Below, one piece after another: positions 53,530-63,360 of a stretch of 64,000 nucleotides of DNA. Source of the stretch: Treponema phagedenis (lineage in GTDB: Bacteria > Spirochaetota > Spirochaetia > Treponematales > Treponemataceae); the NCBI RefSeq assembly GCF_008153345.1, contig NZ_CP042818.1, positions 2,939,001 through 3,003,000 on the forward strand, written 5' to 3'. A model generated the notes under the pieces. It saw nothing but the letters and a program-made list of their open reading frames with translations, was not told the DNA's origin and ran no database searches. Position 1 is the stretch's first letter. Every line of letters begins with the position of its first letter. The position numbers and the translations under genes are program-made.

Positions 53530-54102
53530 ATGGAAAATTTTAATTTAATCGGTAGAAAGATTGCTGATTTTAAGCTTCCCGCGTATCATGACGGAAAGTT
53601 TATTGAGGTTTCAAATGAAACAATCAAGGGGAGTTGGGCAGTATTTATGTTTTATCCTGCGGACTTTACCTTTGTTTGTCCGACAGAATTAGCTGATTTA
53701 GGACATGTGTATCCTCAGTTTAAAGAAATCGGTTGTAAAGTTTTTTCCGTTTCAACGGATAGCGAATTTGTTCACAAAGCATGGGCAGACGCAACCGATA
53801 CAATCAGGAACCTTCCGTATCCGATGATTTCCGATAAAACAGGTAAGTTTGCCGATTCTTTCGGGATTTTAATTCATGATGCATGGCAAGCACTGCGCGG
53901 TACCTTTGTAATTGACCCGAACGGAATTATCAAGGCATATGAAGTGCATGACCTCGGAATCGGACGTGATGCTGATGAGCTTTTGCGCAAGGTAGAAGCT
54001 GCTCAGTTTGTGGAAAAGCACGGCGACCAGGTTTGTCCCGCAAAGTGGAGACCGGGCTCAAAGACTTTGACCCCTGGAATTGACCTTGTAGGCAAGCTCT
54101 AA
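53530..54102 (+). CDS. ahpC: Peroxiredoxin AhpC
   Basis: A 190-aa two-cysteine peroxiredoxin. The peroxidatic Cys50 lies in FYPADFTFVCPTEL and the resolving Cys169 in GDQVCPAKWRPG. It reduces hydrogen peroxide and organic hydroperoxides in the cytosol. No ahpF is adjacent; electrons may come from thioredoxin reductase (trxB is at 58.1-59.1 kb). GGAGG precedes the ATG and a terminator follows directly. Confidence 0.95.
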   Translation: MENFNLIGRKIADFKLPAYHDGKFIEVSNETIKGSWAVFMFYPADFTFVCPTELADLGHVYPQFKEIGCKVFSVSTDSEFVHKAWADATDTIRNLPYPMISDKTGKFADSFGILIHDAWQALRGTFVIDPNGIIKAYEVHDLGIGRDADELLRKVEAAQFVEKHGDQVCPAKWRPGSKTLTPGIDLVGKL

Positions 54103-54123
54103 TATTTTCCCCGTTTTTTGAAA

Positions 54124-54160
54124 AAGCCGGTGCGTTTTAAAGCGCACCGGCTTTTTTTTA
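54124..54160 (+). terminator. Rho-independent terminator of ahpC
   Basis: AAGCCGGTGCG (54124-54134) pairs with CGCACCGGCTT (54143-54153), with a T-run to 54159. GC-rich stem of 11 bp. Confidence 0.92.
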
Positions 54161-54283
54161 TTTTTCTGCTTGCATATTTTAAAAATACGATATAATTAAT
54201 AAATATTACTTAAAGGTTGTTTACTGTTTTATGTACGATCCGGTTTGTTTAAAAAATTTCTCACTATACCGCATTTTGGCACG

Positions 54284-54333
<50 letters not shown>

Positions 54334-54607
54334 AATAAATAAAACCGCTTCATTACCGGAAAAAACTAAGTCCGGTTTTCAATATAGTTTCTTTTCGAAG
54401 ATACGTTTTTTACAACTTCAAAAACTTTTTATTCTTTTTTTCTTAAACCGACGTTATTTGTCGGGTTTGGTATGGTATGCCGTTTTTAAGAATAAAATAA
54501 AGCGTACTATCACCGTTATAAAATGCGGACTTCCGAGCTTTTTTGATTACCGAAAAAGCCATAGTCAAAATATACACGCAGCCATACGGCTGCAAAGGAG
54601 CATTATT

Positions 54608-55244
54608 ATGAAAAAAGCAGTATTTTTCTGCTTGTTGTTGGGTGCGGTGTTTGCAACCGCTTTTGGTCAGGAAGAACCGCAGGAACCGAAAGAGCCTAAA
54701 AAAAATTGAGTTCCTTCTGTCGCCGACAGTTGGGCTGTCAGACATTGAAATGGGGCCGATATCAGTGGTAAACGCTAATGTAGGTTTAGACGCTGGACTT
54801 ATAACAAAAAGCGGATTTACCGTCATGGCTAATAACCATGTTTTAATCGGCGGTGCACTAAAGTATTCTGATTCTGTTTCTTATTATGATTATGATAGGC
54901 ACTTTAAAGCTAAAATGAGAGGCGTCGCATGGCTTGGAACATTGTTGTTCGGATATTCCTATCGCGGTGTCAAAAATTTATACATACATGCTTCCGGCGG
55001 TATCGGCATTCAGTATGGAGGATTCGGTTCAACAGCAGGATCAGAGGAATCTGTTAGTTTCGGCTTATTAAACCTCAGCTTTCCTGCAATCCGTTTGGCT
55101 GCACAATACTATTTTACCGATTTAATCGGTATCAATATCGGTTTGGAAGATGCGGTCGGTTGGGGTTATAACAGCATCAGTGGGAGCCGGTGGCTATGCG
55201 CAAACACCTTTACGCTTAAAGTCGGCCCCTCATTTAGACTGTAG
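54608..55244 (+). pseudogene. Predicted secreted/outer-membrane protein, off-frame at an A8 run
   Basis: The ATG at 54608 has AAAGGAG upstream and begins a signal peptide (MKKAVFFCLLLGAVFATAFG) and an acidic/proline linker (QEEPQEPKEPKK). After eight A residues (about 54699-54706) the frame stops at a TGA. One base fewer in the run would join it to the downstream frame IEFLLSPTVGLSDIEMGPISVVNANVGLDAG...TFTLKVGPSFRL (to 55244), which has alternating beta strands and a terminal aromatic-containing strand as in outer-membrane barrels. It is either a phase-variable gene in the off state, a product of ribosomal slippage on the A run, or a pseudogene. Intact length would be about 210 residues. Confidence 0.75.
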
Positions 55245-55299
55245 TCGTGTATGACAGCGCAGCAACGCAGCTTTTGCTGCGCTGCCGGCTTCGGCAAGC

Positions 55300-55590
55300 G
55301 GCGGTTCCAAGCAGATGGGTTTGTTTTTGCCTATGGTATGTCTACCCGCCGTTGCGAAATTCCAAACGATGTTTTAAAACATCAACACAAAACTGTAAAA
55401 TTGAAGATTTTAAACTCGTAGTTTAGTTTTTGACAAGGGCCTCAAAACTCAGAACGGGCACGGACGCCCGTGGTTCCACGCAGCAGCGACGTTTTAAAAG
55501 CACCGCCGCTTTCAAGTGCTTTTAAAACTCGCAGGTTTCATTTTGCCACGGACGTCAAAATGAAACCGTTGTGTCGAATTCTTTTTATAA
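55300..55590 (-). mobile_element. MITE-like element, copy 15 (both termini lost)
   Basis: Modules: GTTTTAAAACATC...AAGATTTTAAAC, ACGGGC-ACGGAC-GCCCGT, GTTTTAAAAGCAC...GTGCTTTTAAAAC, and GGTTTCATTTTGCC-ACGGAC-GTCAAAATGAAACC, in which one arm has GCC and the other GTC. It then runs directly into the 3' end of the GNAT gene at 55585. Confidence 0.65.
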
Positions 55591-56481
55591 AAAATAGGCG
55601 ATTCTAAAAGGCAGCGAGTCGGTAAATCCTATTTTTTTATAGGCAGTGATGGCGGCAGTGTTTTTTACCTTTACAAAAAGCGCAAGATTTTTTCCCGCCT
55701 GCATTCTGTCCCGTACGAGATGAGCGGTAAGGGCGGTTGCAAGTCCGCGGGTGCGATAGGCGGGGAGCGTGTATACGCCGCCTATTTGGTTCCAGTTGAA
55801 GCCTTGCGCGTTGGTTCCCGCTTTAGCAATCGGGGTTTCATTTATTGAAGCGTGAAAAATTATTTCCGATTGCAGCTTTGCTTTTAGCTGTTTTAAACAA
55901 ACAGGAGTTTTTACCGTTGCCGTATTTGAAAGCACTTCGGTATTTTCATAATCAATTTGCAAGGGTAAAAGTTTCTCCGCATCATCTAAGGTTGAGCGGG
56001 AAAAGTGTACACCGGAAAATTGTATACCGGCAAAAAAGTTTTGCTGTATTTTTTCGAATGCGGTGAGCAGCATGAGGGTGTAATTTTCAATTCTGGAAGG
56101 ACTTTTTGCAAAGTATCGCTTGAGCAGTGTTTCAAAAAGTATGGTTCTATCCGCAATGCCCATAATTGAATGAATTGAGAATTCAAGGAAATAGCCGGCA
56201 GCTTGTTCAATTAAGGAATCGCTGATTGATTCATCAATATTATGAAGGAGTATGCCGTTTGCGGTAAGTAAAAGTACTCCGCAAACTTTTTGTGGCTTTG
56301 GAAAAACTGCATAAAACAGCAAGCACTTGCGCACAAAATGTTTCGGGCTTTTTCCCAAAAAAAAATCTCGTAATTCACGCAGTTTTTCCGCCAGGTTTAT
56401 ACTATAAGCTTCTCGCAATATAATAAATTGAATTGCCTCGTCAATATTTTTTTTAGTAATTGATTTAAGACGATATTGCAT
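55585..56481 (-). CDS. GNAT acetyltransferase with an N-terminal extension
   Basis: A 298-aa protein. The C-terminal 120 residues are a GNAT domain with GVYTLPAYRTRGLATALTAHLVRDRMQAGKNLALFVKVKNTAAITAYKKIGF; the N-terminal 170 residues are helical and may be a degenerate second domain. It starts three bases after the stop of the GH3 gene, so trxB, the GH3 gene and this gene form an operon. The stop TAA is formed where the gene meets a MITE remnant (last residues RIAYFL), so the native end was probably altered. Substrate unknown. Confidence 0.78.
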   Translation of the reverse strand: MQYRLKSITKKNIDEAIQFIILREAYSINLAEKLRELRDFFLGKSPKHFVRKCLLFYAVFPKPQKVCGVLLLTANGILLHNIDESISDSLIEQAAGYFLEFSIHSIMGIADRTILFETLLKRYFAKSPSRIENYTLMLLTAFEKIQQNFFAGIQFSGVHFSRSTLDDAEKLLPLQIDYENTEVLSNTATVKTPVCLKQLKAKLQSEIIFHASINETPIAKAGTNAQGFNWNQIGGVYTLPAYRTRGLATALTAHLVRDRMQAGKNLALFVKVKNTAAITAYKKIGFTDSLPFRIAYFL

Positions 56482-56484
56482 AGG

Positions 56485-58146
56485 TTATTGCTTTATCGGC
56501 TTTTTGCCTTTCGGGATAAAGTCTCCAAGCAAAGCGGCAAAGGCTGCCGCAAAAGAATATCGAGAATAACTGTATACTGCAACGGCAGATTGTATTGCAG
56601 GCAGCTCTAAAAGAGGTACAGGAGAAAGCACCGAAATAATGACATAATTTTTATGCGGAAAAAAACGTAATAGCTCTATAAGTTTTTGCTGAGAGTATGA
56701 ATCGGCAAGACAAAAAATAACAGTATCCGCATTGCGCACTTTATAAGAAAGCGAGTCCGAAAGGTTTGAGGTTTCCGCCAAAGGGATGCGTTTTTTCCCG
56801 ACTTTTAAAAAATCTTGATAGCGCCCCGCAAGCAAAACGTTTTGCAAAGACTTTTGAGGAAGCGGAATATTTTTGTTTCGTACTATTGTTACTGCATGTG
56901 CCGCAATCGATAGAAAATATTGTTCGCTTTCAGGATCAGGCAGTTTTTGCGGGATAGAGGCAATATCGGGAAAGATTGGGGCACTTTTGCCGCTTTTAAA
57001 ATAGTTGAGTTTCGCAAGCAGTATTTTATAGGCGGCATTTTTAACTCTTTCTTTAAACGCAGGATTTTTTCCCATGTATTGCAGATTATGTTTCCAGAAT
57101 GCATCTTGCTCACGCGGCGTTGTGGAAGACTCAATAATATCATTGCCCGCCTCGAGCGCGAGTTGTACCGCCTTTTCAATATTCCCTGCATAGCGAATTG
57201 CGCCGTGCATCATCATATCATCGGTGATGATCAGTCCGGTAAATCCCATTTTTTTTTGTAAAATATCGGATAAAAGATAGCGGGAAAATGTTGCCGGAAT
57301 ATTTGATTTTAACGCATTCGGAAAGCTGAGGTGTCCGCTCATAATTGCGGGAACGCCGGAATCAATTAACATCTGAAACGGAAGGAGCTCCCTATTAAAA
57401 AAGACTTCTTCAGATATTAAGATTTCAGGCAGTCTTCCGTGACTGTCTATGCTGGTATCTCCGTGCCCGGGGAAATGTTTTGCCGTTGTAAGCACACCGG
57501 CGTCCCTACTGCCGCGCATAAAGGCTGCCCCTAAAATGCCGGCTGATTTCGGATCATCTCCAAAAGCGCGCGGACCGATAATTGAAGAATTTTTATTAGT
57601 TAAGAGATCGACCGCGGGGGCAAAGTTAATATGTATCCCGAGAGTAGCAATTTCTCGTCCGATATAGAAGCCTGCATAATACGCATCCTGCGGAATTCCT
57701 GAAGCACCGAGCGCAAGATTTCCCGGTGTTTCGGACGTAAGTCCTTTGACGTGCCGAATCCATCCGCCTTCTTGGTCGGTTGCTACAAATAAAGGAATAG
57801 AAAAACGGCATTTTTTTGCCGTCTCTTGTAAGTGATAAATTGATTGCGCAAGCTCAATACTGTCATGTGTGTTCCAACCGAAAATTTTTATGCTGCCTAA
57901 GCCTTTGTTTTTAACCCAACCTGTCAAAATATCGGTGGGCTTTTGTCCCGCCCAACCGAACATAAAGGTTTGTGCAAGCAATTCCTCATCGGTCATTGCC
58001 GAAATAATTTGTTCGGCAAGTTGAGGCGCAGGGAGATCATCATAAAAGCTTGGCAAAGAAGCTTGTTGTGCAAAAAAAACCGAGCAGGGAAATAAAAAAG
58101 AAAACAGCATTATAAGCTGTTTTCTTTTTAACCAAGTTACATACAT
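56485..58146 (-). CDS. Glycoside hydrolase family 3 beta-N-acetylhexosaminidase-like protein
   Basis: A 553-aa protein with an N-terminal signal-like segment (KRKQLIMLFSFLFPCSVFFAQ). The catalytic domain (about 40-370) has ATDQEGGWIRHV, the NagZ-type loop KHFPGHGDTSIDSH at 223-236 that supplies the His/Asp general acid, and the nucleophile segment GLIITDDMMMHGAI near 309. A C-terminal domain of about 170 residues follows. It should remove N-acetylglucosamine from wall or host glycans outside the cytoplasm. ATG 58146 overlaps the trxB stop by one base (TGATG). Confidence 0.87.
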   Translation of the reverse strand: MYVTWLKRKQLIMLFSFLFPCSVFFAQQASLPSFYDDLPAPQLAEQIISAMTDEELLAQTFMFGWAGQKPTDILTGWVKNKGLGSIKIFGWNTHDSIELAQSIYHLQETAKKCRFSIPLFVATDQEGGWIRHVKGLTSETPGNLALGASGIPQDAYYAGFYIGREIATLGIHINFAPAVDLLTNKNSSIIGPRAFGDDPKSAGILGAAFMRGSRDAGVLTTAKHFPGHGDTSIDSHGRLPEILISEEVFFNRELLPFQMLIDSGVPAIMSGHLSFPNALKSNIPATFSRYLLSDILQKKMGFTGLIITDDMMMHGAIRYAGNIEKAVQLALEAGNDIIESSTTPREQDAFWKHNLQYMGKNPAFKERVKNAAYKILLAKLNYFKSGKSAPIFPDIASIPQKLPDPESEQYFLSIAAHAVTIVRNKNIPLPQKSLQNVLLAGRYQDFLKVGKKRIPLAETSNLSDSLSYKVRNADTVIFCLADSYSQQKLIELLRFFPHKNYVIISVLSPVPLLELPAIQSAVAVYSYSRYSFAAAFAALLGDFIPKGKKPIKQ

Positions 58147-59069
58147 CAACCGTTTAATTTGTCAATGTACCCTGCTGCACTATGTGCCGCAATAGCACCG
58201 TCCGCAGATGCGGTAATAACCTGTCTGAAAGACTTGGCACGAACATCGCCCGCGGCATATAGACCGGGGATTGAAGTTTCCATTTCTTCATTTGTGATGA
58301 TATAGCCGATAGAATCTTTGTTTGCGTCAGGGACAAGATCGGTGATCGGAACCATACCGACAAAGAAGAAAACCGCATCACACGCAAGTTCTTTTACTTC
58401 ACCGGTATTCTTATTCTTTAAAACAACACCGGTTACATGCGATGAACCTTTCACTTCTTCTATGATAGTATCCCACTCAATTTTGATATGCGGATTTTTC
58501 ATTGTGCGCTCCGCTAAAGCTTTTTGTGCTCGCAACTCATCTCTCCGGTGTACCATCGTAATTGTTTCGGTTAAACGAGATAAAAACATTGCTTCATCGC
58601 AGGCTGCATCACCGCCGCCTACCACGACAATATGCTTATTCCGGAAAAAAGGACCGTCGCAAGTTGCACAATAGGAAACTCCTTTACCGTAAAATCCTTC
58701 CTCACCGGGAATACCCATCTTTCGGTGCTCCGCTCCGGTTGCAAGCACTACTGTCAAACTTGTATATGTTTTATCCGCTGTTTTAATCGTAAATACAGAG
58801 TCTGTTTTACTCAAACTTTCAACATTTTCATATACAATCTCCGCTCCAAAGGCAATCGCTTGTTTGCGCATATTTTCCGCATATTCATATCCGCTGACAG
58901 GATCCGCATAACCGGGATAGTTTTCCAAGGAGTCTATTAAAATCGCCTGCCCGCCATGCGCCTTACCTTCAATCACCAGGGCTCTTAAGTTTGCACGACA
59001 CGCATATTGCGCTGCAGTAAGCCCGGCCGCTCCGCCGCCAATAATAATAATATCGTAATCTGTTTTCAT
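58146..59069 (-). CDS. trxB: Thioredoxin reductase
   Basis: A 307-aa flavoprotein. The FAD motif GGGAAGLTAAQYA is at 11-23, the redox-active pair Cys134/Cys137 in SYCATCDGPFF, and the NADPH motif GGGDAACDEAMFL follows. ITTSADGAIAAHSA-type FAD contact appears as ASADGAIAAHSA near the end. It reduces thioredoxin with NADPH. It heads a three-gene operon with the GH3 and GNAT genes, which share no obvious pathway with it. Confidence 0.95.
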   Translation of the reverse strand: MKTDYDIIIIGGGAAGLTAAQYACRANLRALVIEGKAHGGQAILIDSLENYPGYADPVSGYEYAENMRKQAIAFGAEIVYENVESLSKTDSVFTIKTADKTYTSLTVVLATGAEHRKMGIPGEEGFYGKGVSYCATCDGPFFRNKHIVVVGGGDAACDEAMFLSRLTETITMVHRRDELRAQKALAERTMKNPHIKIEWDTIIEEVKGSSHVTGVVLKNKNTGEVKELACDAVFFFVGMVPITDLVPDANKDSIGYIITNEEMETSIPGLYAAGDVRAKSFRQVITASADGAIAAHSAAGYIDKLNG

Positions 59070-59139
59070 ACTATAAATGTACGGAATTATATATAAATTG
59101 TCAACAATAAGAGTTCTTATTATTATTTAAACTTTTTTT

Positions 59140-59640
59140 AAAATTGAGAAGAGTCTGCGAGTTTTAAAGCTTTACAAACTGCTTTGCTTTAAAACATCGC
59201 TTCTGTTTGGAACCACGGGCGTCCGTGCTCGTTCTGAGTTTTGACAACGGCGAGTAAACTTACCATAGTGATGCTGAATCCTCAAGCCGGCTGTTAATGC
59301 TTCGATTAACATATATGAAAGTTAATTGCAAAACGGATTATAAAACTGAAACTTTTAAACTCGAAGGTCAAGCTGTTTTGCTTAAAACATACTACGGAAC
59401 AGAAATCAGAATCGCCACGGCGGGCGGCGACGGTTTTTCAAAAGTGCGAAGTCGGAATCTTTTTGCATGCTAAAAATAGCGCAAAAATAACCGGAGCCCA
59501 TGACTTAGTTTTTGTATTTGTGATAAAACTAAGTCGACGAGTTTAAAGCTAAACCTAAAAATGAGCGTTTTCGATTGTAAACATAATTTTAAAAGTCGTG
59601 TTTTGCAACAGCTTTGTGTGGTATATGCAACCCTGAAACC
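59140..59640 (+). mobile_element. MITE-like element, copy 16, plus related hairpin text
   Basis: 59140-59340 has a GTTTTAAAGC...GCTTTAAAAC hairpin, an ACGGGC-GTCCGT loop module (one arm changed to GCTCG) and subterminal text ending AATTGCAAAACGGATTATAA. The left terminus is lost. 59341-59640 contains more decayed modules and a TTTTGCATGC...GCGCAAAAA stem related to 25018-25047. Confidence 0.5.
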
Positions 59641-59825
59641 GGCATTGCCGTGAATGATGTATTGTGCGATTTTATTACTGTCAGGAAATTGGAACTATAT
59701 GAATAAAAAGGGGCGCTGGCGTTTAGCTCAAGCTTATGGTATATTTATAAGCGATTTAATTTTCATTAGCAAAAACCTCTCCGCAAATAGTAAGCAAAAA
59801 AAATCGCAGAGGATGACATAAAAAA
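59641..59825. other. Intergenic region upstream of the AraC-type gene
   Basis: No repeat module or convincing promoter is seen; GCAGAGG at about 59802 is too far from the ATG to be a good ribosome site. Confidence 0.35.
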
Positions 59826-60731
59826 ATGCACAAAAAAATAGAACCTAAAATAATTGAGCAGGCAGTATATTTTAATCCGTACCCCGGGATAAGCATTCAT
59901 CATTATTATACTGAGTCTAATAAAATTTATCGATACGATGCGGGGAACCCCGATGAGCATGAGTGGACAATTAGAATTGACCATTGCAGGATTGGCAGAA
60001 TGGAAGCAGAATTTGAAGGAGACAAGTTTGCGTATATTGATTCAGGAGATTTAGTTATCAATTCAAATGATTGCAAAATGGTATCGTCAAGATTTCCCTG
60101 CGGAGCTTACGAAGGATTTAGCATTATTATAAATGAAAAGCTGCTGCCGAAAAATGTAAAACTATTTTTAAAAGAATTACACTTAGGTTTGGGAAGCATC
60201 AATAATAAGTTCGGCTTGCGAATGTGGTATACAATAGAAACGGAAAACATAATTAAAGATGTTGTTGATTTAATTTATAAATTGATTAAAGTAAAAGATG
60301 AAAAATATTTATTTTTAAAATGTATAGAGCTCTTGTATGTGCTTAATGATTTAAATCCGGATATTCAAGAAAAATTTTATAGCTACAACCAACCTGAAAT
60401 AAAAAGAATTAAAAAAGTAATAGAATCCATAAAAGATTCTGAATTAAGTTATATAGAAATTTCAACATTAATACAACAATCAAATATAAACCAATCAGAT
60501 TTTTATCGACTCTTTAAAAAAATTTGCGGCTTATCTCCAAGAGCGTATCTTAACGGGCTTTTGCTTAGCCGTGCCGCCCTACAATTAGCTACTAGCGATA
60601 AAATGATTTGGGAAATTGCAGTTGAAGCGGGTTATTCCAATTTCAGTAAATTCTCAGCATCATTTAAAAAAACTTATGGAATAAGCCCCCGTCAATATCG
60701 GAAAAACAATATAAGTACGGAGCATTTATAA
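59826..60731 (+). CDS. AraC-family transcriptional regulator
   Basis: A 301-aa protein. The N-terminal 190 residues are a ligand or interaction domain without a clear family; residues about 200-298 form the double helix-turn-helix of AraC regulators (YIEISTLIQQSNINQSDFYRLFKKICGLSPRAYLNGLLLSRAALQLATSDKMIWEIAVEAGYSNFSKFSASFKKTYGISPRQYRK). It lies directly upstream of a peptide/nickel-type ABC operon on the same strand and likely controls it. The effector is unknown. Confidence 0.88.
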   Translation: MHKKIEPKIIEQAVYFNPYPGISIHHYYTESNKIYRYDAGNPDEHEWTIRIDHCRIGRMEAEFEGDKFAYIDSGDLVINSNDCKMVSSRFPCGAYEGFSIIINEKLLPKNVKLFLKELHLGLGSINNKFGLRMWYTIETENIIKDVVDLIYKLIKVKDEKYLFLKCIELLYVLNDLNPDIQEKFYSYNQPEIKRIKKVIESIKDSELSYIEISTLIQQSNINQSDFYRLFKKICGLSPRAYLNGLLLSRAALQLATSDKMIWEIAVEAGYSNFSKFSASFKKTYGISPRQYRKNNISTEHL

Positions 60732-60758
60732 TAAAAACGGAGCAGAAACCAAATAGGA

Positions 60759-60808
60759 AAATTAGTATAATTATTGTTAGTTCTAGCTAACAATAATTAT
60801 ACTAATTT
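60759..60808. promoter_or_regulatory. Perfect 22-bp inverted repeat between regulator and transporter operon
   Basis: The 22-base arm at 60759-60780 (beginning AAATTAGTATAATT) is exactly complementary to 60787-60808, with a six-base centre (TTCTAG). It contains TATAAT on both strands and ends 16 bases before the ATG at 60825. There is no strong T-run, so an operator or regulatory hairpin is more likely than a terminator. Confidence 0.75.
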
Positions 60809-60824
60809 AAATACGGAGGATAAA

Positions 60825-62372
60825 ATGAAAAGAAAATATATTGTAGGTTTTGTATTGGTTTTGTCGGTTTTTATTATTTCGTACGGAGTACAAAAATCCG
60901 GAAATAGTGAAATAAAAAAAGACGGTGTTCTTAATATCGGAGCAATCGGAGCGTTTAAGAATTCAAAAGAGGGCGGAACCTTAGTATTCGATACACTTAC
61001 TCGAATCGATCATAATTATCACGCCTTACCGAGTTTAATCCGCTCATGGACACCGAATAAAAATTATACGGAATATAACTTAGAAATAAGGGATGATGTA
61101 AGTTTCCATGACGGCACTAAGCTTAATTCTGAAATTGTAAAATGGAATATTGAAAAAGGCGGAGTGATTTATTATGCAAGCTATAGTTTTGTTTTAGAAA
61201 GCATTGATATTATAGATGAAACGCATCTTAAGGTAAAATTTTCGGAACCGAATTTAAGCTTTCAAAGCGACTTAGCACTGATTCCTTGCATTCCGATTAA
61301 CGGTTATACTCAGGAAGGAAAATTTGCAACCCATGTAGGAACAGGAGCATATCGATTTGAAGGTACGGATTCAGGAGGGGTTACTACACTAATACGAAAT
61401 GAAAAATATTGGGATGCCGATTTTAAAACGGATGTAAATAAAATTTTATGGCACGTAATTCCCGACGAACAAACAAGAAAGCTGGCATTGGAAAGCGGTA
61501 AGGTTGATGTTATTGGTCTTAGTGAGCACTACATCTCCATGCCGTATTCCGTTATCAATGAGCTGAAAAAAAATAATCGATTTGAAATTATAAGAGAAAA
61601 CGAAGATTCTTATACCAGTGTCGGCTCGCTGGTGCCTAACTGGAAAAACGGAGTTTGTGCGGATAAAAACATAAGGCTTGCTCTTACAAGCATGTTCGAT
61701 CGAAAAACTTTGGTAAAAAATATTTTCTTCGGAATTCCGAAAGCTTGCGGGCATGTGTACAATCCTAAATTTGATGACGGACCGAAAAATCAAAAGGCAT
61801 TTGAGTATTCGGAAGAAAATACGAAACGCTACTTAGAAAATGCCGGATACATTATCGGAAATGCAAATAAGCCAACCGTTAATGCGAAGGGCGAGCCCTT
61901 AAAACTAAAAATTATTTGCGGCGATGAAGAATATGAAAAGGACTTACTTCTTTATATTGCTGATGTAATGAAAAAGTGGGGTATTGAAACTATTGCAACT
62001 TCGTTGGATGTAGCACAAAGAATGAAAACGCTTGCCGCAGGCGACTATGACATACATATACGGCATCCGTGGTTTGTACCGCTTATTGGGAGCATAGGAT
62101 ATATGGGATTTTCTCGGGATCACAGCGAATACGGAATTGGACTTTGCATAAATGATGAGATGTTCGAAGCAAGCAGCGGATATCTTAAAGCAACAACTGA
62201 GGAAGAGGCAAAAAACTATGCGGCAAAGATTTGGGAAATTCAATATAACAACGCAGTAACCATCCCACTGTTTGCTGACTTGCGATACATTATTCACAAT
62301 AAAAAATTTAAAAACTTTCATTTTGATGGTAGTGTATTCAAAATTGATTTAAACGGAGTTGTATATCGATAA
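60825..62372 (+). CDS. ABC substrate-binding protein, family 5 (peptide/nickel type)
   Basis: A 515-aa protein of the SBP_bac_5 family (TLTRIDHNYHALPSLIRSWTPNKNYTEYNLEIRDDVSFHDGTKLNSEIVKWNIE; FATHVGTGAYRFEG; DNKxIRLALTSMFDR-like block). The signal segment ends FIISYG: a tyrosine (codon TAC, residue 20) stands where a lipobox cysteine would be expected, so lipid anchoring may be lost. GGAGG precedes ATG 60825. Its stop overlaps the ATG of the permease gene by one base (TAATG). The substrate could be peptides, nickel or a metal complex; the sequence does not decide. Confidence 0.87.
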   Translation: MKRKYIVGFVLVLSVFIISYGVQKSGNSEIKKDGVLNIGAIGAFKNSKEGGTLVFDTLTRIDHNYHALPSLIRSWTPNKNYTEYNLEIRDDVSFHDGTKLNSEIVKWNIEKGGVIYYASYSFVLESIDIIDETHLKVKFSEPNLSFQSDLALIPCIPINGYTQEGKFATHVGTGAYRFEGTDSGGVTTLIRNEKYWDADFKTDVNKILWHVIPDEQTRKLALESGKVDVIGLSEHYISMPYSVINELKKNNRFEIIRENEDSYTSVGSLVPNWKNGVCADKNIRLALTSMFDRKTLVKNIFFGIPKACGHVYNPKFDDGPKNQKAFEYSEENTKRYLENAGYIIGNANKPTVNAKGEPLKLKIICGDEEYEKDLLLYIADVMKKWGIETIATSLDVAQRMKTLAAGDYDIHIRHPWFVPLIGSIGYMGFSRDHSEYGIGLCINDEMFEASSGYLKATTEEEAKNYAAKIWEIQYNNAVTIPLFADLRYIIHNKKFKNFHFDGSVFKIDLNGVVYR

Positions 62373-63360
62373 TGAAATTATTGCGACGACGGTGGTTTAG
62401 AAATATTCTTTTCTTTTTTCCGATACTTATAATTATCACTCTTATTGCATTTGCAATAGTTTATTTTTCTCCTGGTGATGCAGGGAATTTACTGTTGATG
62501 AAGCATTTGAGTAAAAACATTGTATCAAAAAGCGATGCCGCCGACTATGCAAGACGACTTGGATTTGATGGAAGTTTTTTTGAACTCTACGGCAAATGGA
62601 TGAAAAATATTTTGCGGGGCGACTTCGGGCGGTCTGCTTTAAACGGCGAAACGGTAATAAAAGTTTTTTGGAGTAAATATAAGATTACCTTTTTGATGGC
62701 TTTAATCAGCATTGCAGTGGAGATAATTATTTCTTTTTCAATGGGCTTGTATGCAGGAATAAAAAAAGGTCTGCGGCAGATCGCTTTATTAACTTTTGGG
62801 CTGTTGTCAGCTGTGCAATTCCGCCTTTTTGGATTGGCTTGATTGCACTTTGGTTTTTAACAATTAAGCTCCAATGGAAACATGCAATAGGCTATTCCGG
62901 TATTACAAGCCTTATTATCCCCGCACTGATTATGGGTGTAATAAGCATGGGCTTTATGTCAAAAATTGTAAGAGCTAAAACTCGGGATGTGATGAACAAG
63001 GGCTTTGTTGAATTTTCGTATTCGCAGGGTTTGAGTAATTTTGATATTTTAATATACCATGTGCTTCCTCATGTGCTGCCTGCCGCAATTTCTATTGCAA
63101 TTTTAGATTTATCTTCGTTTTTAGGCGGCGCTGTTTTAATGGAAAAAGTTTTTAACATTCCGGGATTCGGAGATACTTTAATAGAAGCAATTAAATTTAA
63201 AGATTACTTTTTAATCAGCGGTTCGTTGTTTTTTATTGGGATAATGATTTGTGCTCTTAATCTTATTGCCGATACAATCTACCCAAAACTCGATATGAGA
63301 AATGAAAACGAAATCGGAAGCTTGAATAAAAGGGAGCTGCTCTATGCAGAAAATTATTAA
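62372..63360 (+). pseudogene. ABC permease (DppB/NikB family), frameshifted
   Basis: Two frames together give one DppB-type permease. 62372-62842 encodes the N-terminal part (LLRRRWFRNILFFFPILIIITLIAFAIVYFSPGDAG, the periplasmic loop and helix 2). At about 62812-62815 a base is missing: the frame then reads VQFRLFGLA and stops, whereas the other frame reads AIPPFWIGLIALW and continues to 63360 with the cytoplasmic coupling loop (EFSYSQGLSNFDILIYHVLPHVLP). Unless corrected by slippage or an assembly error, the transporter is broken. Confidence 0.82.

Noticed and set aside
54443-54826. Minus-strand frame across the start of the frameshifted surface protein
   Set aside because: It runs antisense through the signal peptide and A8 run, with no domain or ribosome site.
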